This document shows, piece after piece, positions 58,601 to 63,148 of a stretch of DNA of 64,000 nucleotides. The stretch spans positions 6,501,001 to 6,565,000 of the forward strand of contig NC_087110.1 in NCBI RefSeq assembly GCF_963855985.1. Reading direction: 5' to 3'. The notes below the pieces were generated by a model, which saw only the letters and a list, made by a program, of their open reading frames with translations, was not told the origin of the DNA and made no database searches. The translations under genes and the position numbers were made by a program. Numbering within the stretch: the first letter of the stretch is position 1; every line of letters begins with the position of its first letter. Source of the stretch: Ostrinia nubilalis. Taxonomy: Eukaryota; Arthropoda; Insecta; Lepidoptera; Crambidae.

Positions 58601-59653
58601 ATTAAACCGGCGTTAGTAAGGCACGACTTCTGCACTGGCAAGTCGCAACGTGTTTGCAAATGTGCTGCAATTTGTGCCGCGCACGGCACATGCAAATCGC
58701 GCAATTATTGCTTAGTTGCGAAGATTTGATTTCAATGACAAAGATTGTGGTCCTTTATAAGAGCGCTTTTACATATACGCGTTTTTGTCGCGGGACTATT
58801 TATGTAGCGCTACAGCTGCGCGACATATTATGTAGACGAGTCGCGCTACTGCAGCGCGAATTAGAAGCGCTACATTCGCGCAACAAAAACGCCTATATGT
58901 GAAAGCGCTCGAAGACTTGTTACAGGTTAGTTTTACGCCCGTATTCACAAACGATACTTGCTTAAGTGAAGCAGCAAATGGAATGCAAAGCGTTGAATAG
59001 AGCTCTGTTATTGGTTCGTATGTCACCCTATGCGTCCACATGCACTGTGAGACCACATAGTAATGTTTGTGAATACGGGTGTTAGCCTTTGAGACAGTTT
59101 GACCTAGTGGTTCACATTATGACCACCACCTTCTGCGTTTACGGGTTTGATTTACTATGGGTATGAGATATTTATGTTTCTCACGAGTTCGATTCCCTCG
59201 CTAGGTAATACTTACAAACATTTGTGTGCACAACTTAATCTTTGGATAAAACTTTACGTAGCATTCACTGCACAATTTTGCTTTTTCTGGGGCTAATCGT
59301 AAACGTGACTAGTTCCATCTTTCCTTCCCACCACTGCAACTCCTGTGTAGCCAGGATCTACAGTTTGGCATATAAAATACAACCAGTGAAGGTTGAGTAG
59401 TTCTCAAAAGCCATTTTGAGATTAGTAAGTTCCTTGTCTCATTATATTTCCTTTTCACAATTTGAACCTTATTCCCTTACCTCTACAGAGGGTTAAGGTT
59501 ACACTTACAGTTAGGGATGAGGCTCCTAGGGAAGTTGTATCGGAGCAGTTCCCTGGACAGCTGGCACCGGGTATACGTCCGTGCGTGTCCATGGCAGACC
59601 TGCACCAGGTAGAGAGCCGCCAGCAACAGACCCAGCTTGGAGAAGCGAGACAT
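25473..59653 (-). CDS. LLP: Lysozyme-like protein (C-type fold, non-catalytic)
   Basis: CDS join of 59653-59509, 53687-53599, 28832-28769 and 25603-25473 on the minus strand, 142 residues. A hydrophobic signal peptide (residues 1-22, ending VCHG) precedes a ~120-residue secreted domain. All eight C-type lysozyme cysteines are present: C30, C51, C85, C94, C98, C112, C131, C142. Landmarks are WVC (49-51), YGLFQINN (74-81), CAK (112-114) and GFNAW (121-125). Counting from WVC, the catalytic Glu35 of hen lysozyme falls on T56 and Asp52 on S73, so muramidase activity is not expected. Moths are known to have such lysozyme-like proteins, with reported antibacterial action that does not need muramidase. 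Introns are phase 1, 0 and 1; the first splits the Trp codon, as in hen lysozyme. Introns of 5.8, 24.8 and 3.2 kb are full of transposons. Transcription in vivo is inferred, not shown. Confidence 0.93.
25725..25812 (+). mobile_element. LINE-like repeat ending in GATGATGAT
   Basis: Third copy of the family at 15745-15935 and 41690-41868 (CCATTTGCCGCTGGTA, TTAGAGGGTCGTACTCC). It is antisense to the LLP gene. Confidence 0.5.
25980..26104. mobile_element. MITE of the GCCCGTATTCACAAAC family, right end decayed
   Basis: It begins GCCCGTATTCACAAACATTA and shares the body of the 146-bp copies at 58936 and 62586, but loses the last ~15 bases. Confidence 0.65.
26372..26410 (-). mobile_element. RTE-type LINE, tiny 3' fragment
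   Basis: The minus strand reads the CAGCAGTGGACGACG end block, about 40 bases. Confidence 0.45.
27084..27470 (+). repeat. Dispersed repeat with GGGGGCACGGCAGTGCCCCC and (CACT)n
   Basis: It contains the palindrome GGGGGCACGGCAGTGCCCCC near 27111-27130, a long AT-rich body, a (CACT)n tract at about 27347-27365, and GAGCTGAAATTTGGTACAGA. From memory it is a common moth repeat. It may be Helitron-related, given the microsatellite inside a fixed core. Confidence 0.5.
27725..28228. mobile_element. 162-bp near-perfect inverted repeat (foldback)
   Basis: 27725-27886 and 28067-28228 are inverse copies with, by my comparison, one mismatch in 162 bases. They surround a 180-bp unrelated spacer. The arms hold ORF remnants on opposite strands but no recognisable domain. 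The near-identity implies recent formation or gene conversion. In LLP pre-mRNA the arms would form a long stem. Confidence 0.85.
28455..28580. repeat. Dispersed repeat (TTATTTGGGGTCGGCCCTCC)
   Basis: GC-richer block, recalled as widespread in moths. Class uncertain, perhaps a LINE 3' region. Confidence 0.35.
28769..28832 (-). CDS. LLP: LLP exon 3
   Basis: 64 bases between the acceptor TTTATTTTCAG and the donor GAAG|GTATTT. It encodes INNKDWC...HCNMKCE plus the first base of Asp100, with C85, C94 and C98. The QIN(N/D)..WC pattern is a strong C-type lysozyme signature. The segment between the cysteines is unusually basic (KKGRKGG). Confidence 0.93.
29493..30920. mobile_element. 1.4-kb foldback, ~600-bp inverted arms
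   Basis: Arms 29493-30096 and 30328-30920 are inverse copies at roughly 92% identity, with a 231-bp spacer. The outer ends read CCAGTAGAATTA. Each arm has a 106-codon open frame beginning with TTG, not ATG. Most differences between the two frames change the residue, so they are not under coding constraint. No transposase and no target duplication seen. Confidence 0.85.
31870..31999 (+). mobile_element. RTE-type LINE 3' terminus, (GAT)n tail
   Basis: GGATGCAGGCCGCTACCAAC, GGCCTATGTTCAGCAGTG, stop region and ATGATGATGG. Diverged. Confidence 0.65.
32019..32098 (-). mobile_element. RTE-type LINE internal fragment
   Basis: The minus strand reads GGAGCAGAAAAGTTCTCGAG and GGCGATCACGGGCG. It is inverted next to the preceding copy. 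Confidence 0.5.
33231..33432. mobile_element. ~200-bp MITE with ~80-bp inverted ends (AATGAGGG)
   Basis: AATGAGGGTTTTCGCGATTG, then GGTCCAAATGCTGCATGATT, recur inverted on the right. The centre is short. It shares the AATGAGGGTTT terminus with 40847-41264. Confidence 0.8.
33711..34700. mobile_element. ~1-kb non-autonomous TIR element
   Basis: The left end (GCTGAACTGTCCC, GACAGGGGGGCGCTACC, GGCATCAAATAAATCGCACC) is mirrored at 34550-34690 (inverse of ACTGAACTGTCC, GACAGTGGGGCGCCACCG, AACATCAAATAAACCGCACC). The middle ~750 bp has no transposase. Related ends occur at 36739-36830 and in compact form at 56350-56505. Confidence 0.65.
34758..34875. mobile_element. 118-bp MITE, second copy
   Basis: Inverse copy of 8829-8946 with the same length and ends GGCTGAGTTGCACCA / TGGTGCAACCCAGCC. 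Confidence 0.75.
35630..35842. mobile_element. 213-bp Tc1/mariner-type MITE with TA duplication
   Basis: Perfect 27-bp inverted ends beginning CAGTAGGCGCGCGAGTTCAT, flanked by TA at 35628-35629 and 35843-35844. CAGT ends at a TA site are typical of Tc1/mariner. The interior has (ACTT)n-like repeats near 35667-35710. Perfect ends suggest recent activity. Confidence 0.85.
35885..36275 (+). repeat. Diverged ~110-bp direct repeat, 0.3 kb apart
   Basis: 35885-35995 and 36175-36275 share AATGTCCAAAG, ATATCGAGTGCCTCCAGAAT and GCAAACAGAGCACCTATTC in order. The spacer is AT-rich. No recognised protein. Possibly a tandem duplication of an old element. Confidence 0.65.
36739..36830. mobile_element. Terminal fragment of the 33711-34700 TIR family
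   Basis: CCAACATGGCTAAAATCGGA, GCGATCCGGTATTGCCGGTG and GAACAGTTCAGTA match the right end of that element. Confidence 0.6.
37089..37243 (+). mobile_element. RTE-type LINE 3' terminus
   Basis: GGGGCAGAAAAGTTCTCGAG, AGATGGACCGGCGATCTGGT, GGCCTTTGTACAGCAGTGGA, stop at GGGCTGA. Internal deletion of ~45 bases. GAAC-tail type. Confidence 0.7.
38455..38541 (-). mobile_element. RTE-type LINE 3' terminus, (GAAC)n tail
   Basis: The minus strand ends TTTGGCTGAAAGGAACGAAC. It is followed by a second minus-strand copy 50 bases on. Confidence 0.65.
38594..38880 (-). mobile_element. RTE-type LINE 3' part, (GAAC)n tail, longer copy
   Basis: Minus strand: GAACGAAC tail at the left, CAGCAGTGGACGGCAC, the GGTGGACCAACGATCTGGTA block and AAACTTCTCGAATGGCGAC. 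It continues into diverged upstream coding sequence to about 38880. Confidence 0.6.
39169..39303. mobile_element. 135-bp MITE (GAGGGCTCAGTGTGAGTT ends)
   Basis: GAGGGCTCAGTGTGAGTT at the left, its near inverse at 39286-39303. A related fragment is at 53108-53165. Confidence 0.6.
39321..39425 (+). mobile_element. Short retroposon-like repeat, diverged
   Basis: TTGCGGGTTCAAGGACAG, TTTTCATTGGCGGTCAAGCT, AGAAGTTGTAGCGG. Family of 16777-16933. Confidence 0.5.
40248..40500 (+). mobile_element. RTE-type LINE 3' part, (GAT)n tail, longest copy
   Basis: Covers ~230 bases of the ORF end (AAGCTGAAGTGGCAATGGGC, AACTGACGGTCGATGGGG, AGGTGGACTGAAAACATCGT, GTTCAGCAGTGGCCGACC) and the tail ATGATGATGATGATGA. 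Frame broken by small deletions. Confidence 0.75.
40847..41264. mobile_element. ~420-bp TIR element with internal perfect palindrome
   Basis: AATGAGGGTTTCTTTAA at the left and its inverse CGAAACCCTCATT at the right, with TTGGCGCCACT blocks inside both ends. It contains the 27-bp hairpin at 41024-41081 and a segment related to 15275-15380. Confidence 0.65.
41024..41081. repeat. Perfect 27-bp stem, 4-base loop
   Basis: Left arm 41024-41050 pairs base for base with 41055-41081 across GTAG. The arm includes GTGGCTCACATCCTAGGG. Palindromes this tight are usually lost quickly, so it is probably recent. Confidence 0.9.
41517..41648 (-). mobile_element. RTE-type LINE 3' terminus
   Basis: Minus strand GGCGCTGGATGCAGGCGCTA ... 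GGGGGAGGCCTATATTTAGA. GAT-tail family, tail degraded. Confidence 0.65.
41690..41868 (+). mobile_element. LINE-like repeat ending in GATGATTATGAT
   Basis: CGTGGATGGATGTTGTAAGA ... TAAATTAGAGAGGGTCGTGC ... TGATGATTATGAT. Relative of 15745-15935. Confidence 0.5.
42447..42581 (-). mobile_element. RTE-type LINE 3' terminus, (GAAC)n tail
   Basis: Minus strand: GGACCGACGATCTAGTAAAG to GGCCGAAACGAACGAACGAA. A clean copy of the second tail type. Confidence 0.75.
42715..42736. repeat. 10-bp palindrome beside the LINE 5' end
   Basis: AAATTTTAAT and ATTAAAATTT with a 2-base loop. It lies ~25 bp before the LINE truncation point. Confidence 0.6.
42767..45607 (+). CDS. LINE ORF2 (endonuclease C-terminal half, RT), partial
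   Basis: 946 codons open to TGA at 45605. The frame starts at GTG and runs open from the upstream flank, so the true N-terminus is missing. AGDLNSKSQSWGS (21-33) and SDHRYV (S98, D99, H100) belong to the AP-type endonuclease. Reverse transcriptase motifs are QYGFRRGRST, the GVPQGSVLGP block and CYADDT (Y560, D562, D563). A C-terminal zinc knuckle has C848, C851, H861 and C866. This order and the late CCHC motif fit the R1 clade. The RT is uninterrupted, but without the full endonuclease and ORF1 this copy cannot move on its own. Confidence 0.85.
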   Translation: MINATLTFCNKAILPHEVLVAGDLNSKSQSWGSRVTDIRGELVEDWLVSHGLVVVNRGTVDTCVRMQGGSVVDITFASPALARRVQTWEVMEGVETLSDHRYVRFDISPPFQVPPSSTNRSPEEIGPRWALKRLDRDTLAIAALVESWSPWSDGAEPGREVEWFREAMSHVCDAAMPRVRVLPPRTAVHWWSPELARLREACVAARRCYSRHRRRRNRDESQDGPLYAVYQEAKKALRGAIGAAKNAAWEELLSTLNQDPWGRPYRLVMSKLRPWTPPLTTTMDPGLLSNVVEALFPAREDWVPPVCFSSEGVSEDEAPEVTEGELGAAILHLQAKNTAPGPDGIPGKAWVLALKNGLEPRFRELLTTCLRRGHFPRNWKTGKLVLLRKEGRPVDSPSAYRPIVLLDEAAKLLERVIATRLNRHLEEAGPNLADNQYGFRRGRSTIDAIQQVKTLAEDEVARGGCVVAVSLDIANAFNTLPHGCIEEALKYHGFPVYLQRIVLDYLRCRDVIFPSADGWGRWPVSRGVPQGSVLGPLLWNIGYDWAIRGSALHGIGVVCYADDTLVTAKGRTYRDAAILATAGVAQVVDRIRRLGLKVALNKSEAICFHGPRRSPPAGAEIVVGGVSIGVGSTMKYLGLVLDSRWNFKAHFRYLAPKLMKTAAALCRIMPNLGGPHMGCRRLFAGVIRSMALYGAPIWVNSLNGRDNLTALRRPQRVMAVRMVRAYCTVSREAACALAGTPPWELEARVLAEVYRQTAAARRSGNPPAPREIEHWREEARNAIVEEWSACLMEPSAGHRTVEALQPCLKEWLERRGGPLTYRMVQVLTGHGCFGRYLHRIGRERTAACHHCDTGIEDTAEHTLEVCTAWEPHRATLRAAIGYDLSLPAVVKAIVGSDTGYDAFKAYCEAIMMEKETAEREREEDPLADPARRRRMGRRRRAFARRP
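45608..46035 (+). other. LINE 3' UTR
   Basis: Includes GGTAGGCCCCGCCC, GGGGAGAGCCCCACATAACC and a GCGGCGGGTATGC hairpin arm before the poly(A). A homologous 3' UTR on the minus strand is at 63332-63600, which shows this is a family feature. Confidence 0.75.
46141..46376 (+). mobile_element. tRNA-derived SINE
   Basis: The head has Pol III boxes: A-box-like TGGTGTAGTGG at about 46151 and B box GGTTCGATCCC at 46194-46204, with a paired T-arm CCGGG/CCCGG. The 5' acceptor strand does not pair, so it is not a working tRNA. The tail (GTGATGGGTCTAGGTGTTAC, GTTTATATCCGTTGTCTAGG, TTTGGGACTAGGAGCG) is one I recall from many moth sequences. A weak ATATTTAT repeat flanks it. Confidence 0.75.
46377..48300. 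other. AT-rich intron sequence with long T runs
   Basis: T runs of about 20 at 46545, 47432 and 48003 may be poly(A) tails of minus-strand retroposons whose bodies I do not recognise. No gene seen. Confidence 0.4.
48328..48540 (-). other. GC-rich island with a possible first exon
   Basis: Very GC-rich for this region (GCGGCGGCGGCGGCGCGG near 48390). On the minus strand an ATG at 48387 opens 20 codons (MPSAARAPREAPLKTDQNTK) ending at a good donor AAG|GTAACC. Its phase (0) matches LLP exon 3. It could be an alternative promoter or first exon, part of another transcript, or merely a GC-rich repeat. No function is claimed. Confidence 0.3.
49094..49102 (+). promoter_or_regulatory. Possible TATA box
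   Basis: TTATAAAAG followed by a GC-rich stretch to 49150. No following ORF of note, so a promoter here is only a possibility. Confidence 0.25.
49335..49700 (+). repeat. ~41-bp minisatellite with a conserved hairpin
   Basis: Units start GGCTACTGGGTAACATCTCG and end CGGAGCAAAAAAT. Three nearly identical units lie at 49533-49657, diverged ones on both sides. Each carries an inverted repeat around TCTCG: GTTAATA/TATTAAC in older units, GGTAA/TTACC in the central ones, GTTAAC/GTTAAC in the last. Confidence 0.8.
50209..50410 (+). mobile_element. Short non-autonomous Helitron
   Basis: Starts TCTACACTAATATTATAAAG, has (TTTG)n at 50238-50253, and ends with hairpin GTCC.CG/CGCGGAC then GAAAGCTAG followed by T. 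The 5' TC and 3' CTAG are Helitron marks. Confidence 0.75.
50639..50712 (-). mobile_element. Short retroposon with 16-bp target duplication
   Basis: TTATCATCAATGACAG at 50623-50638 and 50713-50728 bounds a 74-bp internally deleted minus-strand copy of the 16777-16933 family. Confidence 0.75.
52515..52648 (+). mobile_element. RTE-type LINE 3' terminus, (GAT)n tail
   Basis: GGGGACCGACGACATCATAA, GGCTTATGTTCAGCAGTGGA, CGGCTGA then ATTATGATGATGATAATGATG. Confidence 0.7.
53215..53560 (-). pseudogene. Decayed LINE 3' end (zinc-knuckle region)
   Basis: Minus-strand peptide KHLMSCPECPSNC followed by TQEDLMSAADNATL and a stop, resembling C-terminal Cys-rich ends of R1-like or related LINE ORF2s. A stop lies just upstream in this frame (ACA TAG). 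The rest of the ORF is missing and AT-rich 3' sequence follows. Confidence 0.5.
53599..53687 (-). CDS. LLP: LLP exon 2 (active-site exon)
   Basis: Acceptor TTTTATTACAG, donor CAG|GTAAGTTTTT. The 89 bases complete Trp49 and encode VCLIEHTSSR through SYGLFQ. In hen lysozyme this stretch carries Glu35 and Asp52; here they are Thr56 and Ser73. The neighbouring Glu54 is not at the catalytic position. Confidence 0.93.
53843..53944 (-). mobile_element. RTE-type LINE 3' terminus
   Basis: Minus strand GGTAGCAGGAAGGCCGTTAT through CTGCAGTGGACGTCC TGTGACTGA. GAT type, tail lost. Confidence 0.65.
53977..54239. mobile_element. 263-bp TA-flanked MITE with ~90-bp inverted ends
   Basis: CAGGGTGTTAGGTAAATGGG at the left is mirrored at the right, followed inward by GTATATGAGCCGACACTAG and ATGGTATGGTGAAGTCAG, with very few mismatches. 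TA occurs at 53975-53976 and 54240-54241. Confidence 0.85.
55361..56047. mobile_element. 687-bp TIR element, TATA duplication
   Basis: Ends GTCCATTCAGCGTAAGATGG and the inverse of GTTCATTCAACTTATGATGG, flanked by TATA (55357-55360, 56048-56051). The other arm of the enclosing repeat lacks it, giving an independent empty site. Interior AT-rich, no ORF of note. Confidence 0.75.
56350..56505. mobile_element. Compact member of the 33711-34700 TIR family
   Basis: ATCCATGACATTGACAG, CGGATCGCTGGTTCCGATTT, GATAGCGCCCCCCTGTCATT and TTCAGCGTGGGTCAT join both ends of that family without its middle: a deletion derivative. Confidence 0.65.
57201..57330 (+). mobile_element. RTE-type LINE 3' terminus with short inverted head
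   Basis: 57225-57330 is a + strand copy (ATTCAGGCCGCTACCAACTG ... TGTGGCTGAAATGATGCTGA). The preceding ~24 bases (CTTCCTGCATCCAGCGCCTT) are the same LINE region in inverse orientation. Confidence 0.7.
57481..57660 (+). mobile_element. 180-bp non-autonomous Helitron
   Basis: Begins TCTATATATATAAAAATG and ends with a GGCG/CGCC hairpin and GGTCAGCTAG, between A57480 and T57661. Comparison with the uninterrupted arm (55300-55335) shows the insertion without a true target duplication, which is the Helitron mode. Confidence 0.8.
58761..58910. mobile_element. 150-bp MITE (GAGCGCTTTTACATATACGC)
   Basis: GAGCGCTTTTACATATACGC and GTTTTTGTCGCG at the left, near-inverse at 58875-58910. The interior is rich in GCGC words. 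Target duplication not clear. Confidence 0.7.
58936..59081. mobile_element. 146-bp PIF/Harbinger-type MITE, TTA duplication
   Basis: Ends CGCCCGTATTCACAAAC / GTTTGTGAATACGGGTG with TTA at 58933-58935 and 59082-59084. The same length and TTA flanks recur at 62586-62731. Confidence 0.85.
59322..59396 (-). mobile_element. Short retroposon-like repeat, diverged
   Basis: Minus strand CACTGGTTG, GTAGATCCTGGCTACACAGG, AGTTGCAGTGGTGGGAAGG. Family of 16777-16933. Confidence 0.5.
59509..59653 (-). CDS. LLP: LLP exon 1 (signal peptide and N-terminus)
   Basis: ATG at 59653-59651; 48 codons plus one base, donor AACT|GTAAGT. A hydrophobic core (LGLLLAALYLV) ends near VCHG, then HARTYTRCQLSRELL, matching the N-terminal helix of C-type lysozymes and giving C30. 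The bases just before ATG (TTTTTCTCTTCTCCAGA) look like a splice acceptor, so an untranslated upstream exon is possible. Confidence 0.92.
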
Positions 59654-59696
59654 TCTGGAGAAGAGAAAAATCGGTCATTTCACCATCTTTATGAAT

Positions 59697-59706
59697 GGAT
59701 TTAAAT
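59697..59706 (-). promoter_or_regulatory. Possible TATA-like box for LLP
   Basis: The minus strand reads TATTTAAATCC about 45 bases before the ATG, a workable distance for a short 5' UTR. Competes with the idea of an upstream untranslated exon. Weak support. Confidence 0.25.
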
Positions 59707-59709
59707 AGA

Positions 59710-60183
59710 GAGTTAGATTTGGCCTTAAACAGTATGAAAATAGGTATTTAAACTTTTATGAAGTTTAGTATTTTTTACGACTGATGCTACTAAGATCGCG
59801 CGAGCAAAGTTGCGGGCAGATCCTAATATACACTATGGATATTTTCTCTAAGCATTGAAGACAGGTCTTATTTGGTCAATCTATGATAAAATTGGCCCAA
59901 TATTATTAACTAAATAAAGTTTTTCCATCATCAATCAGAATATTGTTTCGAACGAAAATGACAACGTAGCAGAGAAATACTACGAAGCTACGACTACGAG
60001 AGACGACTACTTTTCTTTTCGTAGTCCATCAACGGAATATTAAGCGTTGTTTTCTAGCAAGCACTTGTTTTCAAGAGTCATTTTATGTATAAAATCTCTT
60101 TTAATTCAATTTCGTTATTTTTTTAACCATTATTCTAAATCGCACACAAAAATGTGTAAATCCTAACGAGTTGTGCGTATTCG
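59710..60183. other. Proximal upstream region of LLP
   Basis: AT-rich. I could not make out a convincing kappaB or other immune-type site by eye. A CTACGA-rich patch (59975-60030) repeats loosely. Confidence 0.35.
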
Positions 60184-60186
60184 TAA

Positions 60187-60612
60187 GGCCTCAGCCTCGA
60201 ACTTAGCGGGCAGCGGGGCGGCGGCGGCGGCGGCGCGGGAGCGGGGCAGGCAACGCAGACCCGTTCTCGAAACCAGCGGGCAGCTCGCGCGACGCTTTAG
60301 CGGCGAAGTGTTGTGTTCGGGGTTGTGTTGTCGAGATATTTGTTTTTATTCGCGAACGAAATGTCTGAACAACGGCGACAATTTTATTTCGATTCAAATT
60401 TATTCCTAACGCTCGATTTATTGTGGGCAAAAGAAGGAGTGCGCTGCCCGCACGTTACCCGCTCCCTCGCCGCTGCCCGCTCGTTGCCCGCTCCGGCGCT
60501 GCTGCCACGCCGCTGCCGAGAAACGGTCTATTTGATTTCACGCATAAGATCCTGCCGCTGCCGCGCCGCCGCCGCTCCCGCCCGGCTGCCCGCTAAACTC
60601 GAGGCTGAGGCC
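60187..60612. mobile_element. 426-bp GC-rich PIF/Harbinger-type MITE
   Basis: Ends GGCCTCAGCCTCGAACTTAG and the inverse of GGCCTCAGCCTCGAGTTTAG, followed inward by AGCGGGCAGC and GGCGGC runs. TAA at 60184-60186 and 60613-60615. The AT-richer centre has an ATG at 60361 opening MSEQRRQFYFDSNLFLTLDL, perhaps a relic of a captured or transposon ORF. Confidence 0.8.
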
Positions 60613-60819
60613 TAACAATAGATTGATTTTTAATTAAAAAATACGCCTTTCGAGTAAAAATGGTCTCTTCCAGGAATATTCCCAATATCGCGTGGCAAAA
60701 TTCCAGTTAGCGTTATTGGAATGGAATGATTTTGAGTATGATTATTGCGGTACGATATGTAATATCTACTTCTGAATTGATTCAGCCTACGTCCACGATC
60801 AGAAGGCACATGCCAATTA

Positions 60820-60886
60820 CATCATCATCATCAACATTTCAACCATAGGACGTCCACTGCTGAACATAGGCCTCCCCTAATAATTT
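60820..60886 (-). mobile_element. RTE-type LINE 3' terminus, (GAT)n tail
   Basis: The minus strand ends GGCCTATGTTCAGCAGTGGA, CGTCCTATGGTTGA, then GATGATGATGAT. Confidence 0.65.
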
Positions 60887-61105
60887 AGGATGCACCTACC
60901 ACACTTTAAATTGAAATTAGAATTTAGGTTATTGAAACAAAAACCGTTAGGAGCACATCGATTTTGGTATAGCTTGTGGAACCATAAGTGGGACTGCGGT
61001 AACAATTGATTCTATTGTGTCTGTGATTCGCTAGCACTTGAAGGGCAGCAGATAAATTTTAAAACCAGAAAAACAAAAGTTAATCGTAATTTTTAAAGTA
61101 GAGAC

Positions 61106-61147
61106 ACGCGCGTGTTTACGTGCACGAAGCCGCGGGAAAATGCTAGT
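61106..61147 (+). mobile_element. Helitron 3' end fragment
   Basis: GTGCACGAAGCCGCGGGAAA then ATGCTAG followed by T, like the other Helitron ends here. Confidence 0.5.
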
Positions 61148-61402
61148 TTGTTTATTACTCGGAAGATTAAAAGTATACATGTAAGTTATTTTTGGAGCTT
61201 GCAACGGATTTAGTGTTTTCATTTCGGTCATATCCTGCAAAGCAACGAGCTTCACTTGAATCCTTTTCCTAATTTCCGAAAGCTCCCCGAAAGTTTTTGG
61301 TACAAAATACATTTGTAATCTTCTACTATCGCTGTAGTAAGCTAAATTAGTATCTAGAATAACGTTTTACTATCTTTCTTGCTGTAAGTACTTATTGTAA
61401 TT

Positions 61403-61560
61403 TTTTACCCGGATCCCTTTTTACCCCCTTAGAATTTTGCAAAATCCCGTCTTAGTGAGCACCTACGTTCTAAAAGAAACCTCCATGCAAAATTTGAGAT
61501 TCCTAGTACTTGTAGTTTCTGAGATTTCGTGATGAGTGAGTTAGTCAATCAGTGAGCTTT
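61403..61560 (-). mobile_element. Helitron-like fragment
   Basis: The minus strand has CTAAGGGGGTAAAAAGGG, ATGCAAAATTTG-type core blocks and a degenerate GACT/GAGT tract, related to 10763-10984. Confidence 0.45.
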
Positions 61561-62126
61561 CGCTTTTATAGATATAGATTTTAAAACAAACAAAAAATAA
61601 AGTTACAACAATAACATTATTCTAACGTAATGAAACATTACAAACATTACACATAGGTACGTGAAAAAATCTTGAATGCTTGACCTCAACGAACTTAAGT
61701 CCTCATTACAGACAGGCTGATTTTACCGAAATTTAAATTACAATGTTAGATGTCAATGTCAATTTTTGCTCATGTCCTCTAAAACATGGTTTATTTGAAA
61801 GCAGCTGTAATAACTTTAAAGTAACATTAAAATAATTAATAAAACTAAGTACCAATTAGGTATTTTCATTTGTCTAGGTTAACATAAAGTTGACGTACAA
61901 GTTCAAAACAATAAACATTAACTTTGATTTTCAACACAGCTTAATTAAAACAAAATTTATTGTGAGTGGTAATAAAGTCAGTAACTATTAACTTTGCTTC
62001 AAGTTTGTAATAATATTGTTCTTCAATATGTATAGTCAAAAGTTTTCTCATCATCTTATTTTAGGTAGATTCTAAGATAGTTAATTAACGTATTGTAATA
62101 TTATTTTTCATTGTAAGATTCATTGT

Positions 62127-62194
62127 AAGAGCTTCCTTGCGTTATGGTAAAAAATACCTCTTAGTACTTTTTACCATAACGCAAGGAAGCTCTT
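62127..62194. repeat. Perfect 27-bp stem, 14-base loop
   Basis: 62127-62153 (AAGAGCTTCCTTGCGTTATG and on) pairs exactly with 62168-62194. Followed by GGCCTGCATCTCACCTG, which I recall from a common moth repeat. Confidence 0.85.
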
Positions 62195-62392
62195 GGCCTG
62201 CATCTCACCTGTTGAAAAGTTATGGTGGAAGTGAGCTTCACCCGGAATCGTCAACCACCGAGCAATTAGTTATGTTATGTCTTACTGCCGAAATAAGACA
62301 TTACATAATAATATATAAATACAACAATACTGATAACATTGTTGTTATGGCAACAGACTTAGTCAAGGTATAGTAGCTAGCTCTACCCAAAA

Positions 62393-62416
62393 AACCCGCT
62401 GACAGACCAGCGGGTT
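62393..62416. repeat. GC-rich 9-bp hairpin
   Basis: AACCCGCTG/CAGCGGGTT with loop ACAGAC. Stable but small. Role unknown. Confidence 0.7.
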
Positions 62417-62585
62417 GGTGTCGGCGGCTTTATTTCAAAAGAATCATGTCGACGACTTGCAATTTTTGGCAAAGGTCGACTACTCATGTTTAGTATGTAG
62501 ATATGTAACAAATCGAGCGAAATGGGCAAAAATGAAATCTAAGAACAAATAGAGATACACGGTTGTGGTATTTTTGTTATCCTTA

Positions 62586-62731
62586 TGCCCGTATTCATGC
62601 CGTATGCCTATGAGGTCACATAGTGCGCGTGGACGCACAGGGTGACACACGAACCAATCACAGAGATCTATTCAACGCTGTGCGTTCGATTTGCTGCTTC
62701 ATTTAAGCAAGTAGTTTGTGAGTACGGGGCG
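62586..62731. mobile_element. 146-bp PIF/Harbinger-type MITE, TTA duplication
   Basis: Second full-length copy of the 58936 family, opposite orientation, TTA at 62583-62585 and 62732-62734. Confidence 0.85.
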
Positions 62732-63148
62732 TTACTTTCCATAGTTAAGTGCCCAGTCCCGTTTGGAACTTCTCCAAAATCATCAAAATCGTCCAATTTA
62801 TAATCAGAATGCAACTAAAAGGTATAATTGACTAGTATTGTAGCCTTAATGAGTTCCACTGGCGTCTGTTAACGAGCACTGAAACAAAGGGTAGACAGAC
62901 AGTCTTGATTTATCGGCACATCAAGGGCTTCGTTTGAGATCTTAATCATCATTTAAGTTTGCTGAGAGAAGAATTAGAGCACGCTATTAAAGACATTAAC
63001 TTATTTTTGGACGGATAAAATACTAACAACTAGAAACGTATGCAGACTTTCATTATTAAATTAATAGCAAATGGTCTTAAAACCGTTGCAAATTGTGACT
63101 TGTAAAATTGAGGCACCAACTGATAAATGGTAAATACGGTAGCCCTTA

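Larger units (their letters stand above)
53688..59508 (-). other. LLP: LLP intron 1 (5821 bp, phase 1)
   Basis: Donor T|GTAAGTGT at 59508, acceptor CAG at 53688. It contains an RTE end, the 263-bp MITE, the layered inverted repeat 55211-57765, a MITE pair near 58.8-59.1 kb and a retroposon piece. I see nothing in 54250-55200 and 57770-58500. Confidence 0.9.
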
